A stretch of 64,000 bases of DNA. Source: Desulfovibrionaceae bacterium. Its GTDB lineage: Bacteria; Desulfobacterota; Desulfovibrionia; Desulfovibrionales; Desulfovibrionaceae. The first letter of the stretch is position 1, and each line of letters begins with the position of its first letter. The position numbers and the translations under genes are program-made. The stretch is taken from assembly GCA_022510785.1 (NCBI GenBank), contig JAFLSV010000003.1, forward strand, positions 1-64,000, read 5' to 3'. Of this stretch, positions 52,317 to 60,406 are shown one piece after another. The notes under the pieces were generated by a model. That model did not search any database and had not been told where the DNA came from. It saw only the letters and a program-made list of their open reading frames with translations.

Positions 52317-55300
52317 ATGAGCACCTTTCGCGCCGATCTGCACATCCATTCCCGCTTTTCCCGCGCCACCAGCTCGCGCCTGACCGTGCCCCATCTGGCG
52401 GCCTGGGCGGGGGTCAAGGGCATCGATGTTCTGGCCACGGGCGACTTCACCCATCCCCAATGGCGGGCGGAACTGCGCGAAGCCCTGACGCTGGATGAAC
52501 CCAGTTCCCTCCTGCGGCTGCGCTCGCCCCTGCGCGCTGACGACGTGGCCCGGGAAATTCCGGCCCTGGCCGGGCTGGCGCTGCCCGAGCCCCGTTTCAT
52601 GCTGCAGGCGGAAATCAGCTCCATTTACAAAAAAAACGGCGCGGTGCGCAAAGTGCACAGCCTGGTGTATGTGCCGGATTTCGAGTCGGCGGATCGCCTG
52701 TGCTCACGCCTGGAGCGGATCGGCAACCTGGGCTCGGACGGGCGGCCCATTCTCGGCCTGGACGTGCGGCACCTGCTGGAGATGGTGCTGGACATTCCCC
52801 GCGCCTTTCTGATTCCGGCCCATATCTGGACTCCCTGGTTTTCGCTGTTCGGCTCCAAGTCCGGGTTCAATTCGCTGGAGGAATGCTTCGGGGATCTCGC
52901 GCCCCATGTCTTTGCCCTGGAAACCGGGCTGTCTTCGGATCCGGACATGAACCGCCGCTGGAGCGCCCTGGATCGTCTGACCCTGGTTTCCAGTTCCGAC
53001 GCCCATTCCGGCGAAAACCTGGCCCGCGAGGCCACGCTGTTCACGGGGCAGGCATCCTACGACGGCATATTCAACGCCCTGCGCGGCCTGGAACCGGGCT
53101 ACGCGGGCACGGTGGAGTTTTTTCCCGAAGAGGGCAAGTATCATCTGGACGGGCACCGGGCCTGCCATGTGGCCCTGGAACCCGAGGAATGCCGCCGTCT
53201 GAACGATATATGCCCCGTCTGCGGCAAGCCCCTGACCGTGGGGGTGCTGCACCGGGTGCTGGAGCTGGCCGACCGGCCCGCGCCCCCGGAACCCGGAGCG
53301 GGTTTCCTGTCGCTCGTTCCCCTGCCCGAAATCGTGGGCGAAATCCTGCGCTGCGGGCCCAAAACCAAGCGCCCCCAGCAGAAAGTGGCCGAGCTGACCC
53401 GCCGCTTCGGGCCGGAACTCACACTGCTTCTGGATACCCCCCTGGCTGATGTGGGGCATGACTGGCCTGAGCTGGGCGAGGCGCTCAGGCGCATGCGTTC
53501 CGGCCGGGTCATCCGCCAGGGCGGCTATGATGGCGAGTATGGCGTCATTCGCCTGTTCGGGCCGGGAGAGCTGGACACCCCGCTTCTGGCCCCGGCCGTC
53601 CGCGGCCGCCCGCAGCCCGCGCGGGCGCCCTGCCCCATGCCCGCGCCCGCGCCTTCCTTCCCGCCCCGGCGCGAGTCCCCGGCGGAACGCCCCCGTCTGA
53701 GCGCGGCGGGAACGCGGCTTCCGGATTCTTCATCAGCTCCGGACGGGGCGGAGCGCTCCGCCGCGGCCCGCGCCGGGGCCGCTTTCAGCCCGGATCAGGA
53801 GCGCGCTCTGGCGGCCGGGCCGGGGCCCGTTCTGGTTTTGGCAGGCCCTGGGTCGGGCAAAACGCGCACCCTGGTGGGGCGGGTGTCGCGCCTTGTGGAG
53901 AGCGGCGTTCCGCCCGCGGCCATCGTGGCCGTCACCTTCACCCGCCGGGCCGCCGGAGAAATGCGCGAGCGTCTGGCCGCCCTGGCGCTTCAGCCTGAAA
54001 CCGACACCCTGCACGCCCTGGCGCTGAAACACTGGCCCGGCCCACAGCCGGTGCTGCTGGGCGAAGAGGCCTCCCGCCGGGCCTTTGCGGCGGCCAATGC
54101 CGGGCTTTTCGGCGCGGATTCCCGCGCGGCTTCCGCGGCCTGGGACGAACTTGCCCTGGGGCGGGAACGGCTGAATCCGTCCGACCATGCGCCCCCGTAT
54201 CTGGAAGCCGCCGCCCGCGCCTACGCGGACTGGAAAAGGGATCGCCATCTGGCGGATTATGCGGATTTGCTGGAAAACTGGCTCGCGCTCCTGCGCGCCG
54301 CGCCCGGCAGCGCGCGCCCCTGGGCGCATGTGCTGGTGGACGAAGTTCAGGATCTTTCGCCCCTGCAGCGCGCGCTGCTGTGCGCGCTGCTGCCGCCGGA
54401 CGGGACGGGCTTTTTCGGCATAGGCGATCCGGATCAGTCCATTTACGGCTTTCGCGGGGCGGACGCCTCCATTGCCGAGCGCCTGCGCGAGGTCTGGCCC
54501 GGTCTGCGGGTGCTGAGTCTTGGTGAAAGCCATCGCGCCGCGCCGGCCGTGCTGACGGCGGCCCAGGCCGTTCTGGGGCCGGGCGCGGCCTGCGCGGGCC
54601 TGCGTTCCGTCACGGGACGGCCGGCCACCCTGCAGTGGCTGCGCGCGCCCTCGGCCGAACGGGAAGCGGCATGGGTGGCGGATCGCGCGGCCTATCTCTT
54701 GGGGGGCACCTCGCACCGGCAGGCCGATCTGCGCGGGGAACTGGCGGGCTGTCATCTGGCGGCGGGTTCGTGCAGCCCCGGAGATATGGCTGTTCTGGTG
54801 CGGCTGAAGGCGCTCATGCCGCCCCTGCGCGCGGCCCTGGAACGGCGGGGCATACCCTGCGCCGTGCCGGAAAGCGAAGCCTTCTGGACTGACGCGCGTG
54901 TGGATATGCTCCTGCGGGGCGCGGCTCTGTTTGCGCGAGGGGGGGACAGTCCCCCGGACTTCGCCCTCGGCGGGCTGCCGCCCGACGCCTGGCGGCAGGG
55001 GCCGGCCGCGGTGCTGGCGGCCGCTGAAAGGGCCGGGACGCGGGTCTTTGATCCCCTGTTCGGGGAATCCCCGGCCTTCCGCGCGCTTGCGGCCGCTTAC
55101 CGCGATGCGGCCGGCGACTGGCGCGGCGTGCTGGACTTTGTGTCTCTGCGGCAGGAGCTGGACATGGTTCGGGCCCGCTCCGAACAGGTGCAGATTATGA
55201 CCCTGCACGCGGCCAAGGGTCTGGAATTTCGCGTGGTTTTCCTGCCCTGCCTGGAGGAGGGGCTGCTGCCGTTCCGGGGGGCAGAGGCCCTTGCGCGCGC

Positions 55301-55619
55301 CGCCGGGAGCCCGGAAGCCGCGCCCGCGGGAACGGCGGCGCGCATGGCCGGGGCGGATTCCGGCCCGGGCGGCCCCCTTGCCCCCTTGCCGGCCGGCGGC
55401 TATGCTGGATATAACGAGGCGGAGGAACGCCGGCTTTTCTATGTGGGGCTGACGCGCGCGGCGGAAGCCGTGTTTGCCTCCTGCGCGGGGCGGCGTGTCC
55501 TGTACGGGCGCACGCTCACGCTGCCGCCTTCGTCCATGGTGCCCGCCGCGTGTTTTCGCGCGGTGACGCTGACCAGGCGCACCAAAGTACTGACCAGTCA
55601 GCTTTCTTTGCTGCGCTGA
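52317..55619 (+). CDS. Endonuclease Q-like PHP nuclease fused to UvrD-family helicase
   Basis: This 1100-residue protein has two parts. Residues 1-430 resemble Endonuclease Q, which nicks DNA 5' of deaminated bases. They carry the PHP metal site start DLHIHSRFSRATS (His9, His11), GTGD-like ATGDFTHP, AHIWTPWFSLFGSKSGFNS and SDAHSGEN. A Cys finger with CHVALEPEECRRLNDICPVC follows near 280-305. After a Pro/Ala-rich linker (about 430-490), residues 495-1080 form a UvrD-type helicase: Walker A AGPGSGKTRTL near 510, VDEVQD, GDPDQSIYGFRGA, TLHAAKGLEF, and RRLFYVGLTRA. The last residues are TSQLSLLR. The fusion suggests coupled nicking and unwinding in repair of deaminated DNA; this is inferred. Confidence 0.9.
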   Translation: MSTFRADLHIHSRFSRATSSRLTVPHLAAWAGVKGIDVLATGDFTHPQWRAELREALTLDEPSSLLRLRSPLRADDVAREIPALAGLALPEPRFMLQAEISSIYKKNGAVRKVHSLVYVPDFESADRLCSRLERIGNLGSDGRPILGLDVRHLLEMVLDIPRAFLIPAHIWTPWFSLFGSKSGFNSLEECFGDLAPHVFALETGLSSDPDMNRRWSALDRLTLVSSSDAHSGENLAREATLFTGQASYDGIFNALRGLEPGYAGTVEFFPEEGKYHLDGHRACHVALEPEECRRLNDICPVCGKPLTVGVLHRVLELADRPAPPEPGAGFLSLVPLPEIVGEILRCGPKTKRPQQKVAELTRRFGPELTLLLDTPLADVGHDWPELGEALRRMRSGRVIRQGGYDGEYGVIRLFGPGELDTPLLAPAVRGRPQPARAPCPMPAPAPSFPPRRESPAERPRLSAAGTRLPDSSSAPDGAERSAAARAGAAFSPDQERALAAGPGPVLVLAGPGSGKTRTLVGRVSRLVESGVPPAAIVAVTFTRRAAGEMRERLAALALQPETDTLHALALKHWPGPQPVLLGEEASRRAFAAANAGLFGADSRAASAAWDELALGRERLNPSDHAPPYLEAAARAYADWKRDRHLADYADLLENWLALLRAAPGSARPWAHVLVDEVQDLSPLQRALLCALLPPDGTGFFGIGDPDQSIYGFRGADASIAERLREVWPGLRVLSLGESHRAAPAVLTAAQAVLGPGAACAGLRSVTGRPATLQWLRAPSAEREAAWVADRAAYLLGGTSHRQADLRGELAGCHLAAGSCSPGDMAVLVRLKALMPPLRAALERRGIPCAVPESEAFWTDARVDMLLRGAALFARGGDSPPDFALGGLPPDAWRQGPAAVLAAAERAGTRVFDPLFGESPAFRALAAAYRDAAGDWRGVLDFVSLRQELDMVRARSEQVQIMTLHAAKGLEFRVVFLPCLEEGLLPFRGAEALARAAGSPEAAPAGTAARMAGADSGPGGPLAPLPAGGYAGYNEAEERRLFYVGLTRAAEAVFASCAGRRVLYGRTLTLPPSSMVPAACFRAVTLTRRTKVLTSQLSLLR

Positions 55620-55743
55620 ACGGAACGGCTCTTTGTGAACACGCGCCCTGAGCCGGGGCGGCGGCTCCGGGCGGGATGCGGGCCATACGGGCCGCGCGCG
55701 GCCCCGGAAAAAGAGGTTTATCCAACGGATTCAAGGAAGCGCC

Positions 55744-56673
55744 ATGCCTCTCACCATGAACCAGCTTGCCCACCTGTTTTCGCATAAGCCGGACGGTGAC
55801 GCCGGCCAGGCCAGGGAGCAGTTCCTGGCCAGGATTCAGGCCGTGGTGCAGACCCTGCAGCTGGCCAGGGAGGCGCGGGTTGATTTGTACATGGATTTTT
55901 TCCAGCAGGGTCAGCTGACCCTGCAACTGAAGGGCCCCTGCGTCGAGGCCGGCGCCGAGGGCATCCGGATATACCTGCGCGGCGATACGGAAAAGGTGCC
56001 CGACGAGGGCATGGATGTCCATGTGTATTTTTTTCTGCGCGTGGATCGCCAGCGCGAGCCTTTCGATTTCCTGGCCCGGGTGCTGAGCGTCGAGCGCGAA
56101 CTGGGGCAGTGCTTCCTGTTGCTGAGCCTGCCCGAAACCCTGGGGCACAGCCAGCGCCGCAAAAATGTGCGGGTTTCCGTCAGCGAGAAGGACATTGGCG
56201 ATTTTCATGTGTGGTATTGCAATGCCGAAGCCCCGGCGGAGGGATCGGGCAAGACGCTTCTGCCCTGGAAGCCCGTTTCCTTTGAGGAGGCCCATTTGCT
56301 GGATATGTCCGCCGGGGGCCTCAAGCTTCAGCTGAAAGCAAGTTCGGTGTTTTATGACTCCCTGTCCCCGCGTAGCCTGGTGCTGGCCAGAGGCACCTTT
56401 GACCTGGAGGAAGCGGGGCCGCAGCAGCTGAACATGATAGGCTCGGTGGTGCGCGTCATCACAATGGACGAGAACAAGAAGCTGGCCTCCCTGGGGGTCG
56501 CCTTCAAACGTTGGGCCCACCCCGAGGACGGGCATCTGGTGTGGCGTCAGCTGAGTCCCGAACACGGCGTCAACCCGCTGGGAACCTGGGTGGTTCAGGT
56601 GCTGCTTGACCGCCGCCGCAACGAGCTGAAGCAGGCAAAGACCCATCCTGGTGCCCCCGGGGAAAAAGGCTGA
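55744..56673 (+). CDS. PilZ domain protein (probable c-di-GMP receptor)
   Basis: This 309-residue cytoplasmic protein has a YcgR-like N-terminal beta domain (about residues 30-130) and a PilZ domain after it. The PilZ motifs are present: QRRKNVRVSV near residue 137 (RxxxR) and LDMSAGGLKLQL near residue 188 (D/NxSxxG), then SLGVAFKRW. These are the residues that bind cyclic di-GMP. An insert (residues 155-180) separates the two motifs more than in single-domain PilZ proteins. AAGGAA lies before the ATG at 55744. It stands alone after the EndoQ-UvrD gene. It may control motility or the envelope, but no target is visible. Confidence 0.85.
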   Translation: MPLTMNQLAHLFSHKPDGDAGQAREQFLARIQAVVQTLQLAREARVDLYMDFFQQGQLTLQLKGPCVEAGAEGIRIYLRGDTEKVPDEGMDVHVYFFLRVDRQREPFDFLARVLSVERELGQCFLLLSLPETLGHSQRRKNVRVSVSEKDIGDFHVWYCNAEAPAEGSGKTLLPWKPVSFEEAHLLDMSAGGLKLQLKASSVFYDSLSPRSLVLARGTFDLEEAGPQQLNMIGSVVRVITMDENKKLASLGVAFKRWAHPEDGHLVWRQLSPEHGVNPLGTWVVQVLLDRRRNELKQAKTHPGAPGEKG

Positions 56674-56823
56674 AGCCAGGGGCGGGAACCTGCGTGAACG
56701 CCATGGGGCCGTGTCGGGGCATCACGCTCATTTCAGGAAAATTTCTTGCGCCCCTGTGCGGGGATATGTCCTTCTGAAAAGAGGGATTATCCCGCTTTGC
56801 AAGCGGCCATGGACAGTCCGCGC

Positions 56824-57450
56824 TTATGCGTTATGATCATGTGTCAGGTTCATGGTGATGACACCGCGCCCCAGTGTGATAAGGCCTTTTCGTTCCAGCA
56901 GTTTCAGGATTTTGTTTGTGGTGACAGGGTGTCTTCCCACATATTCGGCAAGGGTCGCCTGGGTGATGCGCAACGAGTTGGAATTGCTGTCTTTTTTCTG
57001 AAGAAGCAGATCATAGAGCGCGTTGAGCACCATGATTTCCGGATTTGAGTTGCGGCTGTTCAAAATATTTTTGCCGCTGTTGAGATTTTTTAGTGCCATA
57101 TTGTATATGAGTATTTTGCAGAATTCCAGAGATGTGTTCAAAAGAAATTCTATTTTTTCAGGGGTGAAATAGGCCGTTTGTGTATCTGAAACCGCATAAG
57201 CCGCGGATATGCGGGTATGGGGATGGAAATATCGGTTCTCAAAGAAAAATCTGTCTTTTTCCACAACGTGAAGTATGCTGCGGCCGCCGTTTTCGAGAAG
57301 CTGTATAATGTAAACTGTACCGTACAGCACATAAAAAATGCCGGATTCCGACGTCCACATGTGAATGGTCTCTCCGTTTTTCCAGTTCTGGATGACGGCA
57401 TGTTCCAGAAGAGAAGGAGGAAGATGTGGATTGTTCAGAGATTTTTTCAT
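56824..57450 (-). CDS. Crp/Fnr-family transcriptional regulator
   Basis: This 208-residue protein has an N-terminal cyclic-nucleotide-binding-like barrel (about residues 20-115, with GIFYVLYGTVYIIQLLENGGRSILHVVEKDRFF), a dimer helix, and a C-terminal winged helix: ITQATLAEYVGRHPVTTNKILKLLERKGLITLGRGVITM (about 165-203). The cAMP phosphate-binding residues of Crp are not conserved, and no cysteine cluster for oxygen sensing is seen, so the signal is different. The gene is AT-rich compared with neighbours. It follows the second DASS transporter by 18 bases on the same strand, so it is probably cotranscribed and controls the cluster. Confidence 0.85.
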   Translation of the reverse strand: MKKSLNNPHLPPSLLEHAVIQNWKNGETIHMWTSESGIFYVLYGTVYIIQLLENGGRSILHVVEKDRFFFENRYFHPHTRISAAYAVSDTQTAYFTPEKIEFLLNTSLEFCKILIYNMALKNLNSGKNILNSRNSNPEIMVLNALYDLLLQKKDSNSNSLRITQATLAEYVGRHPVTTNKILKLLERKGLITLGRGVITMNLTHDHNA

Positions 57451-57468
57451 ATCTATAAAAATATTTTT

Positions 57469-58836
57469 TTACAATATCATAAACCACCATGGAATAGCCA
57501 CGACAAAGAGAAAAATTGTGGTCATAGCCAGTTTTGAGAACTGAAAAGTGAGATAAAATTTAATGTTGATGTAGCCTGACGCATAGAAATACAGCGCTGG
57601 GGCAAAGACATAGGGCATAAGGAACTGATCGAGGCCAAAGAGGAAGGCATACAGCAGGGTTTGCCCGGAGGGGCCGGATTCCAGCCCTGTGGAGGCAAGG
57701 GCAGGCACCAGTGCGCTTATGGCAGGCAGCGTGGTGAAGGCCATGGTGAGCCCCGTTCCGGAAAGAAAGGCGCCCGCCAGCGAGGCCGTTGCATGGTCAG
57801 GATTCAGAAGATTTTTTACCATGTCACCGAGGATGCTGTCTACGCCGGCGGCATGGGTAGCCGCGCCAATGGTCATGCAGCCGGCCACGAAGAACACCAT
57901 GTCCAGCGGAAGTCCCCGCAGATCGCGATTGTCCAGCAGCCGGACGCCGGGCAGGAAACACAGCCCCGCCGCCAGCATCATAAGCCAGCCAAGTTCCAGA
58001 CCGTGCAGGCTGTCACCCGCCATGGCAAGGGCTATCAGGCCAAGCAGCAGAAAGGCCTTTTTTTCATCGGCGCTCACCGGGCCGAGGCGGCTGTATTCGG
58101 CTTTGACGAACTCATGGAAATTTCTGCCTCCTTTCGGGGCGAAGAGGCAGAGCAATACCAGGCAGCACAGGGAATACAGCAGGCCGGGTACGGCATTGGC
58201 CCGGAAGTATTCCAGCCATGATATGACCATGCCCGAACGGGCCGCCGCATTGATGAGCAGCGCGCTGTCCATGGAAGAGGTGAAAAACAGAAATTTGGGT
58301 TCAGCCAGAGCCAGCAGGCCGCAGAGAAAGATGCAGGATGCCTCGCGGCTTCCCGGTTCCAGGTTCAGGGTTTTGCATATGCCGCCGAGTATGGCCACGA
58401 ACAGCGCGGCCTTCCCCATAGCCGTGGGAACAAAGGGTGCGATGAGAAAACCGGCCAGCATGATACCCGGAAACAGACGCCGCAGGGAGGAGCCGCCACG
58501 GCTGAGGGCCCACAGGGCCATACGCCGGGACACGCCGCTTTTTTCCATCATTCTGCTGATGACAATGCCGCCGAGCACCAGCCAGCACATGGAGCCCGTC
58601 CAGGGGGCCAGTATCTGCGCAGGAGCGCCCACGCCGGCCAGGATATAGGCGACGGGAAGAAGCATGGCCACCAGTGTGCCGGGAAGCAGTTCGGTTATCC
58701 ACAGGCTTATGGCGCACACCGTTATAACGCCGAAAGCGGCCGTGGAGACGCCCCATCCGCCGAAAAGCGCTGGAATCAGCACGCCGGAGACGGTGAGTGC
58801 GCAGAATTTCCAGCGCAGCGATGCGGATACATGCAT
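57469..58836 (-). CDS. DASS (SLC13)-like transporter, second of a pair
   Basis: This 455-residue inner-membrane protein has about 11-12 helices and a DASS-like layout. It differs from the neighbouring transporter in its ligand-site motifs: the first reads APFVPTAMGKAALFV (the usual SNT-type motif is altered), and the second reads FLSGTGLTMAFTTLPAISALVPA. The ATG at 58836 (MHVSASLRWKFCAL) is the sensible start; longer frames overlap the neighbouring gene. It follows the first transporter with a hairpin between, and precedes the Crp/Fnr gene. The altered motifs may mean a different ligand, or a partner role; neither is shown. Confidence 0.82.
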   Translation of the reverse strand: MHVSASLRWKFCALTVSGVLIPALFGGWGVSTAAFGVITVCAISLWITELLPGTLVAMLLPVAYILAGVGAPAQILAPWTGSMCWLVLGGIVISRMMEKSGVSRRMALWALSRGGSSLRRLFPGIMLAGFLIAPFVPTAMGKAALFVAILGGICKTLNLEPGSREASCIFLCGLLALAEPKFLFFTSSMDSALLINAAARSGMVISWLEYFRANAVPGLLYSLCCLVLLCLFAPKGGRNFHEFVKAEYSRLGPVSADEKKAFLLLGLIALAMAGDSLHGLELGWLMMLAAGLCFLPGVRLLDNRDLRGLPLDMVFFVAGCMTIGAATHAAGVDSILGDMVKNLLNPDHATASLAGAFLSGTGLTMAFTTLPAISALVPALASTGLESGPSGQTLLYAFLFGLDQFLMPYVFAPALYFYASGYINIKFYLTFQFSKLAMTTIFLFVVAIPWWFMIL

Positions 58837-58851
58837 GGCAGACCCCGTGAA

Positions 58852-58877
58852 GGGCCTGCTCCCGGAGGAGCAGGCCC
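58852..58877 (-). promoter_or_regulatory. Hairpin between the two DASS genes
   Basis: GGGCCTGCTCC (58852-58862) and GGAGCAGGCCC (58867-58877) form a perfect 11-bp stem with a 4-base loop, 6 bases after the first transporter's stop. No T-tract follows on the transcript, so it is more likely a partial terminator or stability hairpin. Confidence 0.55.
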
Positions 58878-58883
58878 TTGCTG

Positions 58884-60380
58884 TTATTGAGCGGAGAGGA
58901 GCTCGGCAGGGAACACGATGTCGCCAAGAAGTGTCCCCATAAGCAGGGCGATGATGGCGGCAGACGCGATCATGGGCACGGAGAAGCGGAGGAAGTCTCC
59001 GGCCGTCGTGTACCCTTCGGCGCCCATGAGCGTAACGGCCGTGGGCGGTGAGGATACGGGGAACATGATGCCGATGTTGGAAACCATCCCTACGGTGAGG
59101 CAGGTGACAATGGGATTGAGGCCGTATTCCACAGAGATGGCCGCCGTGATGGGCAGCATGAACCCGATGACGGCCACATTGGAAAATGCCTGTGAAACCA
59201 GGCCGGACAGCGCCATGAGTACCACCCATACCATGGTGGGGGACATGTCGCCCAGTATGTTGCTGAGGTGGCCGGCCATGAACTTGTCCACGCCGCCCTG
59301 GATGAGCATATCGCCAAAGGCCAGCGCGCCGGCCACGAAGATGAGAATATCCCAGTTCATGGCCCGGAGCCCCTGCTGCCAGCTCATGGCAAAGCGGATT
59401 CCATCCTTTTCCCTTTCCATGGGAATGAAGAACAGCAGGCAGCCGCAGAACAGCGCAATGATGGGCGGCGTAAGAATACGGGCCAGGCCGGGGAAGCCCA
59501 TGGCCTTTGCCAAAGGTTGACCAAAGCTCCACAGGAACAGCGCCAGGCCCATGGTGGCCATGGCAATGTGTTCGTGCTTGGTGACGGGGCCAAGGGCCTT
59601 CAGGCGTTCGGCAGCGATATCCAGGGGAATTTCCGTGTCTTTCACGCCGCGCAGGAGCATGAGCCACAGCAGGGCCACCATGACGAGGAGCCACAGCATG
59701 GCCATGGGGAAGCCTATGGCCGACCACGCCCAGAACGGCATTTCATAATGCAGGGCGGAGGCGATGACACCGATGACCACCAGGTTGGGAGCGCCGCCTA
59801 TGGGCGTCCCCGCGCCGCCGAGGGCCGAGGAAATACCGGAAGACATGCACAGACAGCGATAGAGCGGTTCTCCCTGTTTGGCTCCCACACCCTTGGCCAT
59901 GGCCACGGCAATGGACACAAAGAGTATGGCCACGGGAATATTGGGAATGATCATGGAAAGTGTGCCGCCGGCAAGCCCGAACACCAGCAGAAGACGCAGG
60001 GGGCGCCCTTTCACCCAGCCCATGGAAATGGTCCAGTAGGCATAGCGCTCGATGAGCCTGCTTTCCTTCCACACGCCGAGAAGGATCATGGAGCCGAGCA
60101 GCAGCACGATGGAGGGATTACCCAAAAAAGCGAAGGAAACCGGAGGCTTCAGAAGTCCCAGAGCGGCGTACAGCAAAAGGCTGAACAGCGAGGTGAGGGC
60201 AATGGGGAACGGTTCGGTGATCCACCACAGAACAACCCATAAACCGGCGCCGCAGCATTTCATGCCCAGAGGCGAAAGGCCCTCCGGCGCGGGGAGGCTC
60301 AGGAACAGAAGGAAGACCACAGGCCCGAGAAAGATGCGGAAAATCTGTTTCATAACGGACGGATTGGCACGTTCATTCAT
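58884..60380 (-). CDS. DASS (SLC13) family transporter
   Basis: This 498-residue inner-membrane protein shows the DASS ligand- and sodium-site motifs. GGAGTPIGGAPNLVVIG near residue 191 matches the first motif (GTPIG..PN). SQAFSNVAVIGFMLPIT near residue 404 matches the second. The helices NPSIVLLLGSMILLGV and NWDILIFVAGALAFGDMLI match the family. Such carriers import dicarboxylates, tricarboxylates or sulphate-like anions with sodium. It is the third gene of a minus-strand cluster with ferredoxin and AprA-like flavoprotein upstream, so the imported compound is probably the substrate of that flavoprotein. No substrate can be named. Confidence 0.9.
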   Translation of the reverse strand: MNERANPSVMKQIFRIFLGPVVFLLFLSLPAPEGLSPLGMKCCGAGLWVVLWWITEPFPIALTSLFSLLLYAALGLLKPPVSFAFLGNPSIVLLLGSMILLGVWKESRLIERYAYWTISMGWVKGRPLRLLLVFGLAGGTLSMIIPNIPVAILFVSIAVAMAKGVGAKQGEPLYRCLCMSSGISSALGGAGTPIGGAPNLVVIGVIASALHYEMPFWAWSAIGFPMAMLWLLVMVALLWLMLLRGVKDTEIPLDIAAERLKALGPVTKHEHIAMATMGLALFLWSFGQPLAKAMGFPGLARILTPPIIALFCGCLLFFIPMEREKDGIRFAMSWQQGLRAMNWDILIFVAGALAFGDMLIQGGVDKFMAGHLSNILGDMSPTMVWVVLMALSGLVSQAFSNVAVIGFMLPITAAISVEYGLNPIVTCLTVGMVSNIGIMFPVSSPPTAVTLMGAEGYTTAGDFLRFSVPMIASAAIIALLMGTLLGDIVFPAELLSAQ

Positions 60381-60406
60381 GACGGAAAGCTCCTTGCGCG
60401 ATGCGG

